From: Cheiracanthium punctorium
Taxonomy: Eukaryota > Arthropoda > Arachnida > Araneae > Cheiracanthiidae
Assembly: GCA_038373885.1 (NCBI GenBank)
Contig: JAWZYV010012252.1
Coordinates: 434,001-498,000 of the forward strand
Reading direction: 5' to 3'
DNA length: 64,000 nucleotides
How positions within the stretch are numbered: the first letter of the stretch is position 1; each line of letters starts with the position of its first letter. The translations under genes were made by a program, and so were the position numbers. The notes beneath the pieces are model-generated. The model ran no database searches. It was given only the letters and a program-made list of their open reading frames with translations, and was not told the origin of the DNA. Below are positions 1 to 9,414 of the stretch, in pieces.

Positions 1-71
1 GCTATGGTAATTACTGATCCATAAAAAGCTCCTTAATAATCATTTTAATAATCAATGATGTAATCAATATA

Positions 72-93
72 CACTGGCCTCCAAAAGTTAAGG
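72..93 (+). repeat. Left terminal inverted repeat of the Tc1 element
   Basis: Twenty-two bases that match the reverse complement of 9999-10020 with one mismatch (G versus C at the sixth position). They are preceded by TA at 70-71. Confidence 0.9.
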
Positions 94-271
94 AACAGCA
101 TGCTTTTCGGAGCTCACCATAAAAAAATGACACTGACAGTGAAATTTATGGTTTATATAAATGATAAAGATGAACTTTATGCAAATTTATGTAAAAACGA
201 TAGCTACCACTTTGTTTTTATAGAAAAGAATAGGCATATATGAGTCGGAGAAAAGTGTGCAAATATCAGCG

Positions 272-431
272 TAGCTGCCAACTCTTCCGGTTTTTCCGGA
301 AGATTTTCCACCACTAATTTTTACTTACGAATTTCAGCTTAAAATAAGTTCAAAATTTTATTGTAAGATAAAACTGCTTGAAGACGGTGGTGAAAAATAT
401 TCCGGAAAAACCGGAAGAGTTGGCAGCTATG
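272..431. mobile_element. MITE of the TAGCTGCC family, inside the Tc1 element
   Basis: A 160-bp inverted-repeat unit. It opens TAGCTGCCAACTCTTCCGG and closes with the complement, followed by TG. The flanks read TATCAGCG (264-271) and TATCAGGC (432-439), an imperfect 8-bp duplication as made by hAT-type transposases. The same geometry is seen at 58734-58906. There is no coding capacity. Confidence 0.8.
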
Positions 432-569
432 TATCAGGCTTTCATATTTACGCTTTCAAGTTTGGTCGAATTACAACTTTTGTTAGCAGATTCGTTAACA
501 ATAGGTAGCAGGGTACCGCAATGTCTTAGAGAAACTGTTTGACCAATTCGTTAAGGTGGCGGGCGGTCG

Positions 570-1197
570 TATGAATGGAAATGGAGTTGTCGCAGGCTTA
601 TGCTCCTAGGCGTCTTAATGTGTCTCGCAGAGTGGTCCACCGTCTCTGGAATCAATATCAAACGGAAGCTTCTGTGCCCAGAAGACATGTTCTAGGCCGA
701 CCATAAGCTACAACACGCGCAGAATATCATTTTACAGATCTTTTGACCAGGAAAAGAAGTAGCATTTCGATTTCGCAACTTGTTGCAAACCCCTCTGTAG
801 CATCAGAGAGTAGAATATCCGCTAGTACGGCTTCTTCACAATGCAGGTCTCCATGCAAGGTGATCACTTGTATGTGTCCCCCTCAACGGACGACAGAGAA
901 GGGCCCGATTATCTTGGCCAAGAGAACACGTTACTTGGAGCAGACAGCGATGGGCCTCTGTACTCTTTACAGACGAGTCGAGATTCACACTGGAGAGCGA
1001 AATAGGACGTCTGCTTATCTGGAGGGAACGAAGCACCCGATACCATCAATCGAACACTGTGGAAAGAAACAGTTATCGAGGTGGTGGAATAATGGTTTGG
1101 GCAGGGATCCCACTCGATGGTCACACTTTCCTGCATGTGTTCCAGGGAGGAACTATGACTGGTGTGAGATATCGGGACGAGATCCTTGATGCCTATG
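570..1197 (+). pseudogene. Tc1 transposase, N-terminal and central part (broken)
   Basis: Frames on the plus strand read through the DNA-binding region (VVHRLWNQYQTEAS, then RRHVLGRP), with a stop right after that and frame changes later. They continue into the catalytic domain: VLFTDESRFTLES holds the first catalytic Asp, followed by GGGIMVWAGIPLDGHTFLHV. The reading frame ends at the retrotransposon junction inside RDEILDAYV and resumes at 9415 with RPYAAAIDNDF. Family knowledge: Tc1 transposase is a DD34E cut-and-paste enzyme of about 340 residues. No single open frame remains, so this copy cannot make active enzyme. Confidence 0.88.
1193..1197 (+). repeat. Target-site duplication (CTATG), left copy
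   Basis: CTATG occurs here and at 9410-9414, directly outside the two LTRs. Removing one copy and the element restores the transposase reading frame. Confidence 0.9.
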
Positions 1198-1944
1198 TGT
1201 GACGAAGTTCACATATTTTTCGCGTCTTAAAATAATGTTCCTATGTTTCGTCTTTCTAAATCAAAATTTCGTTTTCCGTATTAATCTCTCTCCACTTTGT
1301 TTTTTCGGCTCGATAAAATATTCTTCCTTTTGCGCGACGCTATGTCTGGGATTTTTCGGGGTTTCCCTTCTAAATTAATTTCGCTTTAGCATATGCTGTG
1401 TTAGTTCATAGCGTCTCCCGGTCTCCGTCGGTGTTTTCTCACGGGGTTGTAGCCTTACGTATTGGCATCCGCCAAATTCTGGCACTTCTGTCTTGGCATA
1501 AATCATTTAATCCGTTTGTTTCAAATTTTTATATTGTTTACGCCTACCGGACGGTGGTTGTCACGTGGGGCAGTGGCTTATGAGTGCTCATATTTTACTC
1601 GCCAACCTGTAGAGAGCTGGCAGTTTTTGTAGAAAGATTTGAAAAGACTTCTCGATTGCTCTCCGTCAGAGGAGGTTGTGTTCGTTTTTTTTATGGAACT
1701 CCGGCATGCCGTGTGGCCGGAACAATTAGATATGTTCCTGGTGTTCTTTTTATGAAGCAATGTACGGTGCGTAATTGAACTTGTTCTTTAATAACTGTTT
1801 TGTGAAGATGCCTACAATAAAGTGCAGCTTTTTTGTGTATTCCAATTGTCCGTCAGTTTTTCTCAAATACCTTTTGTACACTATACGTCATGTAAGCGGC
1901 CGAGGGAACGTTTCTCTTAATCGACCTCCGACAACTCCCTCATA
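1198..1944 (+). repeat. 5' LTR of the Ty3/gypsy element
   Basis: 747 bp beginning TGTGACGAAG. It matches 8665-9409 except for one substitution (T versus C in the AATGYACGG stretch) and two one-base homopolymer length differences (8 versus 7 T, 6 versus 5 T). A TATA-like CGATAAAATATTC lies near 1310 and AATAAA at 1816-1821, as expected of a promoter and a polyadenylation signal in an LTR. The end ...CTCATA is not a canonical CA; the boundary was set by comparing both junctions. Confidence 0.95.
1816..1821 (+). promoter_or_regulatory. Polyadenylation signal AATAAA in the 5' LTR
   Basis: Canonical hexamer about 120 bp before the LTR end, conserved in the 3' LTR at 9282-9287. Only the 3' copy would terminate the genomic transcript. 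Confidence 0.55.
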
Positions 1945-2551
1945 TAAACTTGGTGCGTCGTGACCAGCTCGTTTTCACGAGTAGTTGTTTCCGGCACATC
2001 ACCGGCTGTTGGAGTTTCCTTTTGCCAGAGTAAGAATGCACAAAAAAAAAAACTGTTCCTACTTAAGCAAAACAAATGTTCTGTGGACTCTCCCGTCTCC
2101 ATGTCATCGGAATTTTGATTACCCAGCGGTGTGCGACCGAAAAGAATTTGCTGTTCCTCGTTATGATACCTGTGCCTACTAGCCAGCGGTGTGTATGACG
2201 CTCAGGAAATCGAAAGTCATAGACTTGTATGGTTCTCTGTGTCTACATTTTCCGTAGTGACCGTTCCGGTGTTACGATGCTCTTCTGGTTTCGCCGCCCT
2301 GTGTTTTTCAGTTACCAGTGTTTGTGTTTCCTATGTTTCCTGTATTTCGCCGATACCTCTGAGTCAACTCTAGCGGAAACCGTGAGACGTGTGTGGTGTT
2401 CAGAATTATGTGTGTTTTTATAATGGATTCGGAACTTTTATGTGTGTCACAAGGATAAATATTGTGATATTCATTCATAAGAGGATAATTTTTGCGTTTT
2501 GTGTGTTTTATGTCATTTTTGTAGGTAAGTCATTATTTTTATTATTGTAGA
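1945..2551 (+). other. Untranslated leader of the retrotransposon, with possible primer-binding site
   Basis: About 600 bp between the 5' LTR and gag with no long frame. TGGTGCGTCGTGACC at 1951-1965 starts with TGG, the complement of a tRNA CCA end, and lies six bases after the LTR, so it is the likely primer-binding site. I cannot assign the tRNA. Two T-rich tracts ending in TAG (about 2524 and 2550) lie just before the gag ATG and resemble splice acceptors; whether they are used is unknown. Confidence 0.6.
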
Positions 2552-3457
2552 ATGTCTAAAATTTCTGATTTTTCTGTTAATATTCCATCATTTGATGGTA
2601 ATGCCGTAGAATTAAAACATTTCTTTGGTATATTGGAAGACTTAGCATCTTTAAACAAATGGTCAGAAGAAAAAACTATTTTGTATTTCAAGACTAAACT
2701 AATTGGTCCAGCATTACAGTTTTTTATTGAAAATGAGGTTGTAAATAAAGCGAGAGATTTTGATGTAATTAAATTAGAATTTGAAAAATATTTTTGTAAT
2801 AATGAAATTCTAGCTCCAGTAACCGAGCTTAATAATTTGAAATTTGAAGATTTTAACTCTGTAACTGCTTTTGTTCATCGATTAAATGTTTTGGTTTCTA
2901 AGGTATATAAAATTAAGGATTCTCAAGCTCTTGATGATATTAAATATGTTAAATTGATGTCGGCTTTGCCATCTAACATTAGAGTTAAAATTTTGGAGGA
3001 TAACATAACTGACTATTCTAAAGCTGTCGTGCGTGCCCAGCAATTACAAAATATTACACAATCTGAATCACTTGTTTTGGCTAATCAACAAAAAGCCCCA
3101 GTGTTTGCTATTTCTGAAAAAATTGAAGAATTAGCTTCAAAAATTAATGATTTAACTTTTAAAAATTCTACTTCTGGTTCTGCTGACACCAATCGTAATG
3201 CTTCTGCTTCTGAGCAACGGAATTTTTTCAGACAACGTAGACCTCATAATACACAGTTTAAAAACAGAAATACAGTTTTTCAAAATTATGACAGAAATAG
3301 AGGTCAAAGTAGTATTACCTGCCAATTGTGCTCCGGCAGACATCATTCTGCACGCCAGTGTAAAAAATTTAAAGTTTTGCACAATACTCCACAAAATAAT
3401 AATTTTGGTCGTCGACCCAACTTCCGAAATTCAGGAAGAAATTTTTCTAATGACTGA
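2552..3457 (+). CDS. gag: Gag (capsid/nucleocapsid) of the Ty3/gypsy element
   Basis: 301 residues, ATG at 2552 (context TAGAATGTC), stop TGA at 3455-3457. Residues about 1-180 are an acidic helical capsid-like region. Residues 190-300 are rich in Asn, Arg and Phe, and contain one zinc knuckle of the form C-X2-C-X4-H-X4-C (C257, C260, H265, C270), the nucleocapsid signature that binds element RNA. Gag is expected to build the virus-like particle in the cytoplasm where reverse transcription occurs. The frame runs straight into pol with only the TGA between them, so most ribosomes would make Gag alone and a minority might make Gag-Pol. The element and frame are certain; the capsid fold is inferred. 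Confidence 0.9.
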   Translation: MSKISDFSVNIPSFDGNAVELKHFFGILEDLASLNKWSEEKTILYFKTKLIGPALQFFIENEVVNKARDFDVIKLEFEKYFCNNEILAPVTELNNLKFEDFNSVTAFVHRLNVLVSKVYKIKDSQALDDIKYVKLMSALPSNIRVKILEDNITDYSKAVVRAQQLQNITQSESLVLANQQKAPVFAISEKIEELASKINDLTFKNSTSGSADTNRNASASEQRNFFRQRRPHNTQFKNRNTVFQNYDRNRGQSSITCQLCSGRHHSARQCKKFKVLHNTPQNNNFGRRPNFRNSGRNFSND

Positions 3458-3504
3458 TTTAAACTAATTTCGAGGTGTGATTTGACTGGTGGGAACACAT
3501 CTCG
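3455..3504 (+). promoter_or_regulatory. Gag stop codon with downstream stem-loop (possible readthrough signal)
   Basis: TGA at 3455-3457 is followed by sense codons in the same frame all the way into pol. A hairpin starts 13 nt downstream: CGAGGTGTG (3471-3479) pairs with CACATCTCG (3496-3504), nine pairs including one G-U, with a 16-nt loop. Gammaretroviruses use stop suppression with a downstream RNA structure to make Gag-Pol, so this layout is suggestive. Function is inference. Confidence 0.45.
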
Positions 3505-6500
3505 TTCTTTCATACATACACCAGACAATTTCCCAATTTTGTCTAAAAATTTACCAAAAGTGTCTAATGAGCGTAGAGTTCGTTCTTGTTCGACTCAGAC
3601 TATTGTACCTGTTACCATTGCTGAATCTAAATATGTACAGACTGATAATTTTTTTGAAGACGAAAAACGAAATGAATATTTTATTGCAAATGTGAACAAT
3701 GATTGTAATTTATTACCAATAATTGAAGTGATGGTGAATAAACAGAAACTTAAATTCTTGATTGATACTGGTAGTTCTATTTCTTTGCTTACAAGGGATG
3801 TTTTTAATAAAATTAAATCTAAAATCAATTACAAACACCTGGCTTCTTCAGTCACTATATCTACAATTAATTCAAAAATAAAATTCTCTGCTTGTATTAA
3901 ATTAACCTTTAAAATTAAATCAATGTTTTTTCACCACTGCTTCTATATTGTTGACATTCCAGTTAATGAACATTTTGATGGTATTTTGGGTTTTCCTTTT
4001 TTAAGAGAAAACAATATTTCAATTGATATGAAAAATTCTTGTCTTATGGTTAATGATGTCAAGGTATATTTTCTAAATAATAAAGACTCTAGCAATATGC
4101 ATGTGTGTGCAACTGATAATAATGAAAAAGGTCCTAATTCAATTAAAGTAAATGACAATTCTGTTTATCTATGTCAAAAGGTCATTTTAGAGCCGGATGA
4201 GCATATTTATGCTCAGGTTTGTTGTGATAATAAGTCTAGCACTGAATATTTTCTTTTTTCACCAAATGATGCTGAAAATTACATTTCTTATGAGGCTTGT
4301 TATTTAAATGAACACTTTAATCAAAACAAAAATGGTAACAAGTGCTCTCAAAAATTTTCTATATTTATTCATAATGTATCTGAACAGAAAATTCATTTAA
4401 ATAAGAATACCAAGATTGGTAATATTTATGATATTGATGAAGTTAAAGAAAGAGACCTAACCCATGATTCTGAGAATTTTCAAATGTGTAATTTAATACA
4501 GCCTTCATCAGAAGTGCTTAATAAAAGAAAACAGCAATTAACTTCATCTGATTTTGACTTAGCACATTTAGAATGTAATGAACAAAGTGAATTAAGTAGT
4601 TTATTACTAAGCAATTTTGCTGCTTTTTCAAAAGATATGTCTACTTTAGGACACACTGACAGAGTTATTCCTGTGTTGAACTTTACTAATGATTTTCCAA
4701 TAAAAACATTGCCATTTCCAATTCCTCAGGCTCTTCAAAGTGAAGCTAAAGAGCAAATAGACCAATTACTGAATGCAGGTATAATTGAACGTAACTGTTC
4801 TGAATGGGCATGTCCTGTAATTTTAGTAAAGAAAAAGCCTGACTCTTCTGGCAAACAGAAGTATAGGTTAGCCCTTGATTTGCGTATGTTAAATTCTGTC
4901 ATACAAGGTTCATCATATCCTTTACCTAAAATTCAGACAATTATTGCTAATCTATCAACATATAAATTTTTCACCAGTTTAGATTTACAACAGGCTTATC
5001 ATCAAATAGATTTACCAAAAGATTTACAAGATAAATTAACTTTCACTTCTCAGTTTGGCTCATTTAAATATAAAAGAATGGTTTTCGGTTTGAAATCCGC
5101 TGCCTCAACTTTTCAGGCTCTTATGGATCTTTTACTAGACGAGGTTAACTCCGATGGAATTTTCGCATATCAGGATGATTTTATTATAGGATCACATTCT
5201 TTTGAAGACACTGTACATAAACTTGAAAAAGTTTTAAAAGTTTTATGTAAATATAATTTGACACTTGCTCCTACTAAATGTTCTTTTCATAAAACATCAA
5301 CAAACTATTTGGGTTTTCATATTGAAAATCATTTTATCAAGCCTATTCAATGTAACATTGCAAAAGTTGTTTCTTTTCCAACTCCTACAACAAAAAAACA
5401 ATTAAAACGCTTTATTGGTTTGGCAACTTTTTACAAACACTTAATTCCTGCATTTTCTGAGTTATCTCAACCTTTGATTCAATTAACTACTCCTAAAGCT
5501 AAATTTGTTTGGACTTCTACACATGAACAAAATTTTCAAAAGATGCAACAAATATTTTTCTCTGAACATATGGTAAGACTTCCTGACTGGAATAAGACTT
5601 TTTATTTAAATACTGATGCTTCCAACATTTCTATAAGTGCTTGTCTTTTACAAATGTATGATAATAAACTACTTCCAGTTGCTTATTTTTCCAAATCGTT
5701 AAATAAAGCTGAGCAAAAGTATCCTGCTCTTAAGTTGGAACTAATGGCTATATATAAATCTGTTAATGCCTTTAAATATTATTTGTATAATAGACATTTT
5801 ATAATTCTTTCTGATAGTGCTCCTTTGAAAAAATATAAAAAGACTACCAACCCAGCTGACATAATCACAAGGTGGTTACTTGAGTTGTCAGAATATTCAT
5901 TTAGTTTTCAGCACATTGCTGGATCTAAGAATGTACTTGCTGACTATTTATCTAGGGAGAACTTTGAAAATAATACTGAAACTCTTGACAGTAATCCTCA
6001 GTTAATTTATGATAAAGGTGTTATACCAATTGTTGATAATGTTCCTAAAAATAATGAATATGTGAACTTTTTAGTTACGAAAAATTCAAATAGTACTGAT
6101 CCACTGTTGGAAATTTCAAATGAAACTTTTTTCAGAGAGCAAAATGCTGATCCTGAGTTGTCTGTCATTTATAATGAAATTTTAAGTAAGGGTTCCTCTG
6201 CAACTCATCCTGCCTTTTTTATTCATCCAGAAACTATGTTATTGATGTGTGAAAAGTATAATGTTCATAATCAAACTTATCATCATGTAATTGTTGTTCC
6301 ACATTCGTTAAAAGCAAAAGCTTTAACAATTTCTCATCTGTCACATTATGGTTTAAAAAAGACTTACGAATTTCTAACAAGGAAGTATTTTTGGAAAGGT
6401 ATTTATACTGATACCGTGAATTTTGTTGCCTCTTGTACTGTATGTTTACAGGTGAAACATCATCCTACTCGACCTGCTCCTTTACAACAAACATACACAC

Positions 6501-7426
6501 CAACTTATCCAGGACATACTTTTGCTATTGACCTTGTTGGTCCCTTCAGTAATGGTCGTACTGTTCTAACAATCACTGATCATTTCTCTCGCCATATGGA
6601 GCTTGTGCCTCTTACTTCTACGTCTGCTAATGTAATAGTCGAGGCTCTTTTTAAATATTTTACAACTTTTGGTCGTCCTGCAGTGATTTTGTCAGATTTA
6701 GGGCCACAGTTTGTTGCCTCAATTTATAATCATTTTCATGACAAACTTGGTATAAAAATTAATCATTCTTCGGCTGGTCATCCACAATGTAATTCGATTG
6801 CTGAACGCATAAATACTTCCATTAAATACTCTGTAAATTCTTTATTACTTGATGGCCACAACTTCGAACATGCAATTTTAATTCACAAATCTTTGTATAA
6901 TGGTTCAACACATTCAACTACTGGTTTTACACCCAATTTATTACATTTTGGCAGAGAATTATCACTTATTTTTGACACATTTAACTTTGAGACAACTCCG
7001 CCAAATCTTAATGACATACACACTTATAAATTAATGCAAGAATTAGACTCCATTTATAAGAAAGCTTATCAAAACATTATTTCTTCACAAACGATTCGCT
7101 TTCAGAGACACTCACAACATGCTAGGCTCAGAGATTTAAACGTAAATGACATTGTTTATAAAAAGTCTTTGGATAAATTTAAACCTAAATTCACAGGTCC
7201 TTATGTGATCACTAAAAAACACTCCCCTGTTTCTTTCTCTATTAGACGTTTGCAAGCTCCCCATCTCGAACCTCAGAGAGTACATATTGATAGATTAATT
7301 TTAGCTCCTCCACGTTCTGAATATCTTTCTTTACATAGTAATAATCACTACCATAATGGTGTTACAGATAATTTTAATCTACCTACAACTTCACATAATC
7401 AGTATAATTTAAGACCTAGAAAGTAG
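3458..7426 (+). CDS. pol: Pol polyprotein: protease, reverse transcriptase, RNase H, integrase
   Basis: Open from 3458 to the TAG at 7424-7426. There is no ATG at the start; the first TTG is at 3482, and residues below are numbered from it. Protease: LIDTGSS with catalytic Asp95. Reverse transcriptase: about 400-640, with the polymerase box YQDD at 563-566 and a VFGLKSAASTFQ motif. RNase H: NTDAS with Asp712. Integrase: zinc-binding HHCC about 945-985 (SCTVCLQ), core Asp1017 (AIDLVGPF), Asp1072 (LSDLGPQF), Glu1108, a perfect D35E spacing. A GPY/F module (KFTGPYVI) follows and no chromodomain is evident. All catalytic residues are present. The polyprotein would be cut by its own protease, copy Gag-packaged RNA and insert the DNA. 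Expression probably needs TGA readthrough from gag, since the frames are the same and no Pol ATG is evident. Confidence 0.96.
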   Translation, partial: FKLISRCDLTGGNTSRSFIHTPDNFPILSKNLPKVSNERRVRSCSTQTIVPVTIAESKYVQTDNFFEDEKRNEYFIANVNNDCNLLPIIEVMVNKQKLKFLIDTGSSISLLTRDVFNKIKSKINYKHLASSVTISTINSKIKFSACIKLTFKIKSMFFHHCFYIVDIPVNEHFDGILGFPFLRENNISIDMKNSCLMVNDVKVYFLNNKDSSNMHVCATDNNEKGPNSIKVNDNSVYLCQKVILEPDEHIYAQVCCDNKSSTEYFLFSPNDAENYISYEACYLNEHFNQNKNGNKCSQKFSIFIHNVSEQKIHLNKNTKIGNIYDIDEVKERDLTHDSENFQMCNLIQPSSEVLNKRKQQLTSSDFDLAHLECNEQSELSSLLLSNFAAFSKDMSTLGHTDRVIPVLNFTNDFPIKTLPFPIPQALQSEAKEQIDQLLNAGIIERNCSEWACPVILVKKKPDSSGKQKYRLALDLRMLNSVIQGSSYPLPKIQTIIANLSTYKFFTSLDLQQAYHQIDLPKDLQDKLTFTSQFGSFKYKRMVFGLKSAASTFQALMDLLLDEVNSDGIFAYQDDFIIGSHSFEDTVHKLEKVLKVLCKYNLTLAPTKCSFHKTSTNYLGFHIENHFIKPIQCNIAKVVSFPTPTTKKQLKRFIGLATFYKHLIPAFSELSQPLIQLTTPKAKFVWTSTHEQNFQKMQQIFFSEHMVRLPDWNKTFYLNTDASNISISACLLQMYDNKLLPVAYFSKSLNKAEQKYPALKLELMAIYKSVNAFKYYLYNRHFIILSDSAPLKKYKKTTNPADIITRWLLELSEYSFSFQHIAGSKNVLADYLSRENFENNTETLDSNPQLIYDKGVIPIVDNVPKNNEYVNFLVTKNSNSTDPLLEISNETFFREQNADPELSVIYNEILSKGSSATHPAFFIHPETMLLMCEKYNVHNQTYHHVIVVPHSLKAKALTISHLSHYGLKKTYEFLTRKYFWKGIYTDTVNFVASCTVCLQVKHHPTRPAPLQQTYTPTYPGHTFAIDLVGPFSNGRTVLTITDHFSRHMELVPLTSTSANVIVEALFKYFTTFGRPAVILSDLGPQFVASIYNHFHDKLGIKINHSSAGHPQCNSIAERINTSIKYSVNSLLLDGHNFEHAILIHKSLYNGSTHSTTGFTPNLLHFGRELSLIFDTFNFETTPPNLNDIHTYKLMQELDSIYKKAYQNIISSQTIRFQRHSQHARLRDLNVNDIVYKKSLDKFKPKFTGPYVITKKHSPVSFSIRRLQAPHLEPQRVHIDRLILAPPRSEYLSLHSNNHYHNGVTDNFNLPTTSHNQYNLRPRK

Positions 7427-8649
7427 ATGCATGTTTTCGTTTTAGTAATGGCGTGTTTGTGAAGGTGCCCACAGACACTTCCTTGCTTTGTACACTGTTG
7501 TATAATATCTTGTTTGTATCTGGCTGGTCCAGTATTTTTAAAGATGTACACTTCAGTATACTGTATGATATGTATCTCTTTTTCATGAAACTTAGTTAAT
7601 CAAGTTGTTGTTAATATTAAAAAAAAGAAAACTATTGTTCCTCTTTTTTTTTAGGTGAGCTTACGGTTGTCGGTAATCTTTTTCTTTTCTACACAATTTA
7701 ATGGGTTTTTCTAACCTGCACCTTCTTTACACACACAAACATACATTTTTCTTTTGTGTTTACCATTTTTTGCAAATATTGTTTATGTTCCTGTTTCGTC
7801 TGTTTGAAAGTTTCCTGTTTTTGGTCACAAAAATCTTAATTTGTTTTGAAGCTCGTATAAAAAAAAATATATATTTATATATGTTTTGATATTTTTATTC
7901 ATTGAAAGTTTTTATTATGTTTTTTACGAAGTAAATTGTGTTTCATATTAAAAAAATATATTAATAAATAAATAAACAAACTTTAAGAAAAAAGAGAGAG
8001 TTTGTTTTGAAAGTTGATAGCAATACCTGTGCTGCAACTAAATTGTATTGGACACATTTCAGGTATTTGATTGCAATCATTTTGACTTGATTTATTTAAA
8101 TTATGTCATGACTTTTATTAGAATCTTCTTTGACATTCATTTAATTCGAAGCTTCATCTTTGAACTTTATTTTAAAATTTAAACCTGATTAAGTGCACTA
8201 AGTATATTTGAGATTTGTTAATAATATTGAGAAACTTTCATTTCTTATTTTGCATGGACGTTGATAATGCAAAGGACTTTGAAAGTAAATGTTTTTTCAC
8301 GTGCAATGTTATCTGCAAAGTTGTTCGTGTAAAGAGATCTCACATTTATGACGTCATATGTACATATATTATTTTGAATATTCAAGGTTATTTTTCTTTA
8401 GTTTCTGCACATGTGTAATTTTGATATGTAATGGATAATTGAATCGTTTTGTATTGTTTTATTTGTAGCAGAATAATGTTGATATTTCTGCAAATGGTAT
8501 TTTGTGATGTATTTTATAATTTGTTATGTTATTTGGTATTGTATTTTTGTGATGAGCCCTCATAAGCGCTGCATGTTAGGCTTTCTGTTTAATTCAAGGG
8601 TTAAAGTTCTTTTTAAAAAAATTTCTGGCATCAAAATTTTTTTGTTGGG
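7427..8649 (+). other. Long 3' non-coding region of the retrotransposon
   Basis: About 1.2 kb between pol and the polypurine tract. Its frames are short, T-rich and show no signal peptide plus fusion motif, so I do not call an envelope gene. A pyrimidine tract ending in TTTTTTTTTAG occurs near 7655. It could be leader-like regulatory sequence, a decayed third gene or captured sequence. Confidence 0.6.
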
Positions 8650-8664
8650 CTGTGGAGAGATATA
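8650..8664 (+). promoter_or_regulatory. Polypurine tract (plus-strand primer)
   Basis: The purine-rich stretch TGTGGAGAGATATA lies immediately before the 3' LTR, the standard place for the second-strand primer. It is a weak match to a classical polypurine run. Confidence 0.5.
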
Positions 8665-9409
8665 TGTGACGAAGTTCACATATTTTTCGCGTCTTAAAAT
8701 AATGTTCCTATGTTTCGTCTTTCTAAATCAAAATTTCGTTTTCCGTATTAATCTCTCTCCACTTTGTTTTTTCGGCTCGATAAAATATTCTTCCTTTTGC
8801 GCGACGCTATGTCTGGGATTTTTCGGGGTTTCCCTTCTAAATTAATTTCGCTTTAGCATATGCTGTGTTAGTTCATAGCGTCTCCCGGTCTCCGTCGGTG
8901 TTTTCTCACGGGGTTGTAGCCTTACGTATTGGCATCCGCCAAATTCTGGCACTTCTGTCTTGGCATAAATCATTTAATCCGTTTGTTTCAAATTTTTATA
9001 TTGTTTACGCCTACCGGACGGTGGTTGTCACGTGGGGCAGTGGCTTATGAGTGCTCATATTTTACTCGCCAACCTGTAGAGAGCTGGCAGTTTTTGTAGA
9101 AAGATTTGAAAAGACTTCTCGATTGCTCTCCGTCAGAGGAGGTTGTGTTCGTTTTTTTATGGAACTCCGGCATGCCGTGTGGCCGGAACAATTAGATATG
9201 TTCCTGGTGTTCTTTTTATGAAGCAATGCACGGTGCGTAATTGAACTTGTTCTTTAATAACTGTTTTGTGAAGATGCCTACAATAAAGTGCAGCTTTTTG
9301 TGTATTCCAATTGTCCGTCAGTTTTTCTCAAATACCTTTTGTACACTATACGTCATGTAAGCGGCCGAGGGAACGTTTCTCTTAATCGACCTCCGACAAC
9401 TCCCTCATA
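8665..9409 (+). repeat. 3' LTR of the Ty3/gypsy element
   Basis: 745 bp, near-identical to 1198-1944 (one substitution, two single-base length differences). AATAAA at 9282-9287 is the likely polyadenylation signal of the genomic RNA. Short open frames inside both LTRs are identical copies of each other and are not genes. Confidence 0.95.
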
Positions 9410-9414
9410 CTATG
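9410..9414 (+). repeat. Target-site duplication (CTATG), right copy
   Basis: Pairs with 1193-1197. Its position fixes the right border of the LTR at 9409. Confidence 0.9.

Larger units (their letters stand above)
1198..9409 (+). mobile_element. Ty3/gypsy-class LTR retrotransposon, apparently complete
   Basis: An 8.2-kb element with direct LTRs (1198-1944 and 8665-9409), a leader, gag, pol and a long 3' non-coding stretch. Five-bp target duplications CTATG flank it at 1193-1197 and 9410-9414. Domain order protease, RT, RNase H, integrase is that of Ty3/gypsy (Metaviridae), not copia. There is no env-like frame. The pol frame is uninterrupted over more than 1,300 codons, and the LTRs are almost identical. 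Together these mean a young and possibly still competent copy. Clade assignment (Mag-like or CsRn1-like) cannot be settled by eye. Confidence 0.96.

Noticed and set aside
836..1136. Minus-strand open frames of 66-75 codons
   Set aside because: They are antisense shadows of the Tc1 transposase relic.
1398..1963. Open frames of about 60 codons in the 5' LTR, duplicated at 8865-9050 and 9288-9509
   Set aside because: They lie wholly or mostly within LTR sequence, have no recognisable domain and are explained by the repeated LTR.
3482..3484. TTG as the start codon of Pol
   Set aside because: The frame is open further upstream to the gag TGA and animals rarely initiate at TTG; readthrough or an internal event is more plausible.
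8504..8845. 113-codon hydrophobic frame near the end of the retrotransposon, considered as an envelope gene
   Set aside because: It runs into the 3' LTR, has no signal-peptide/fusion/transmembrane order typical of env, and is T-rich by composition.
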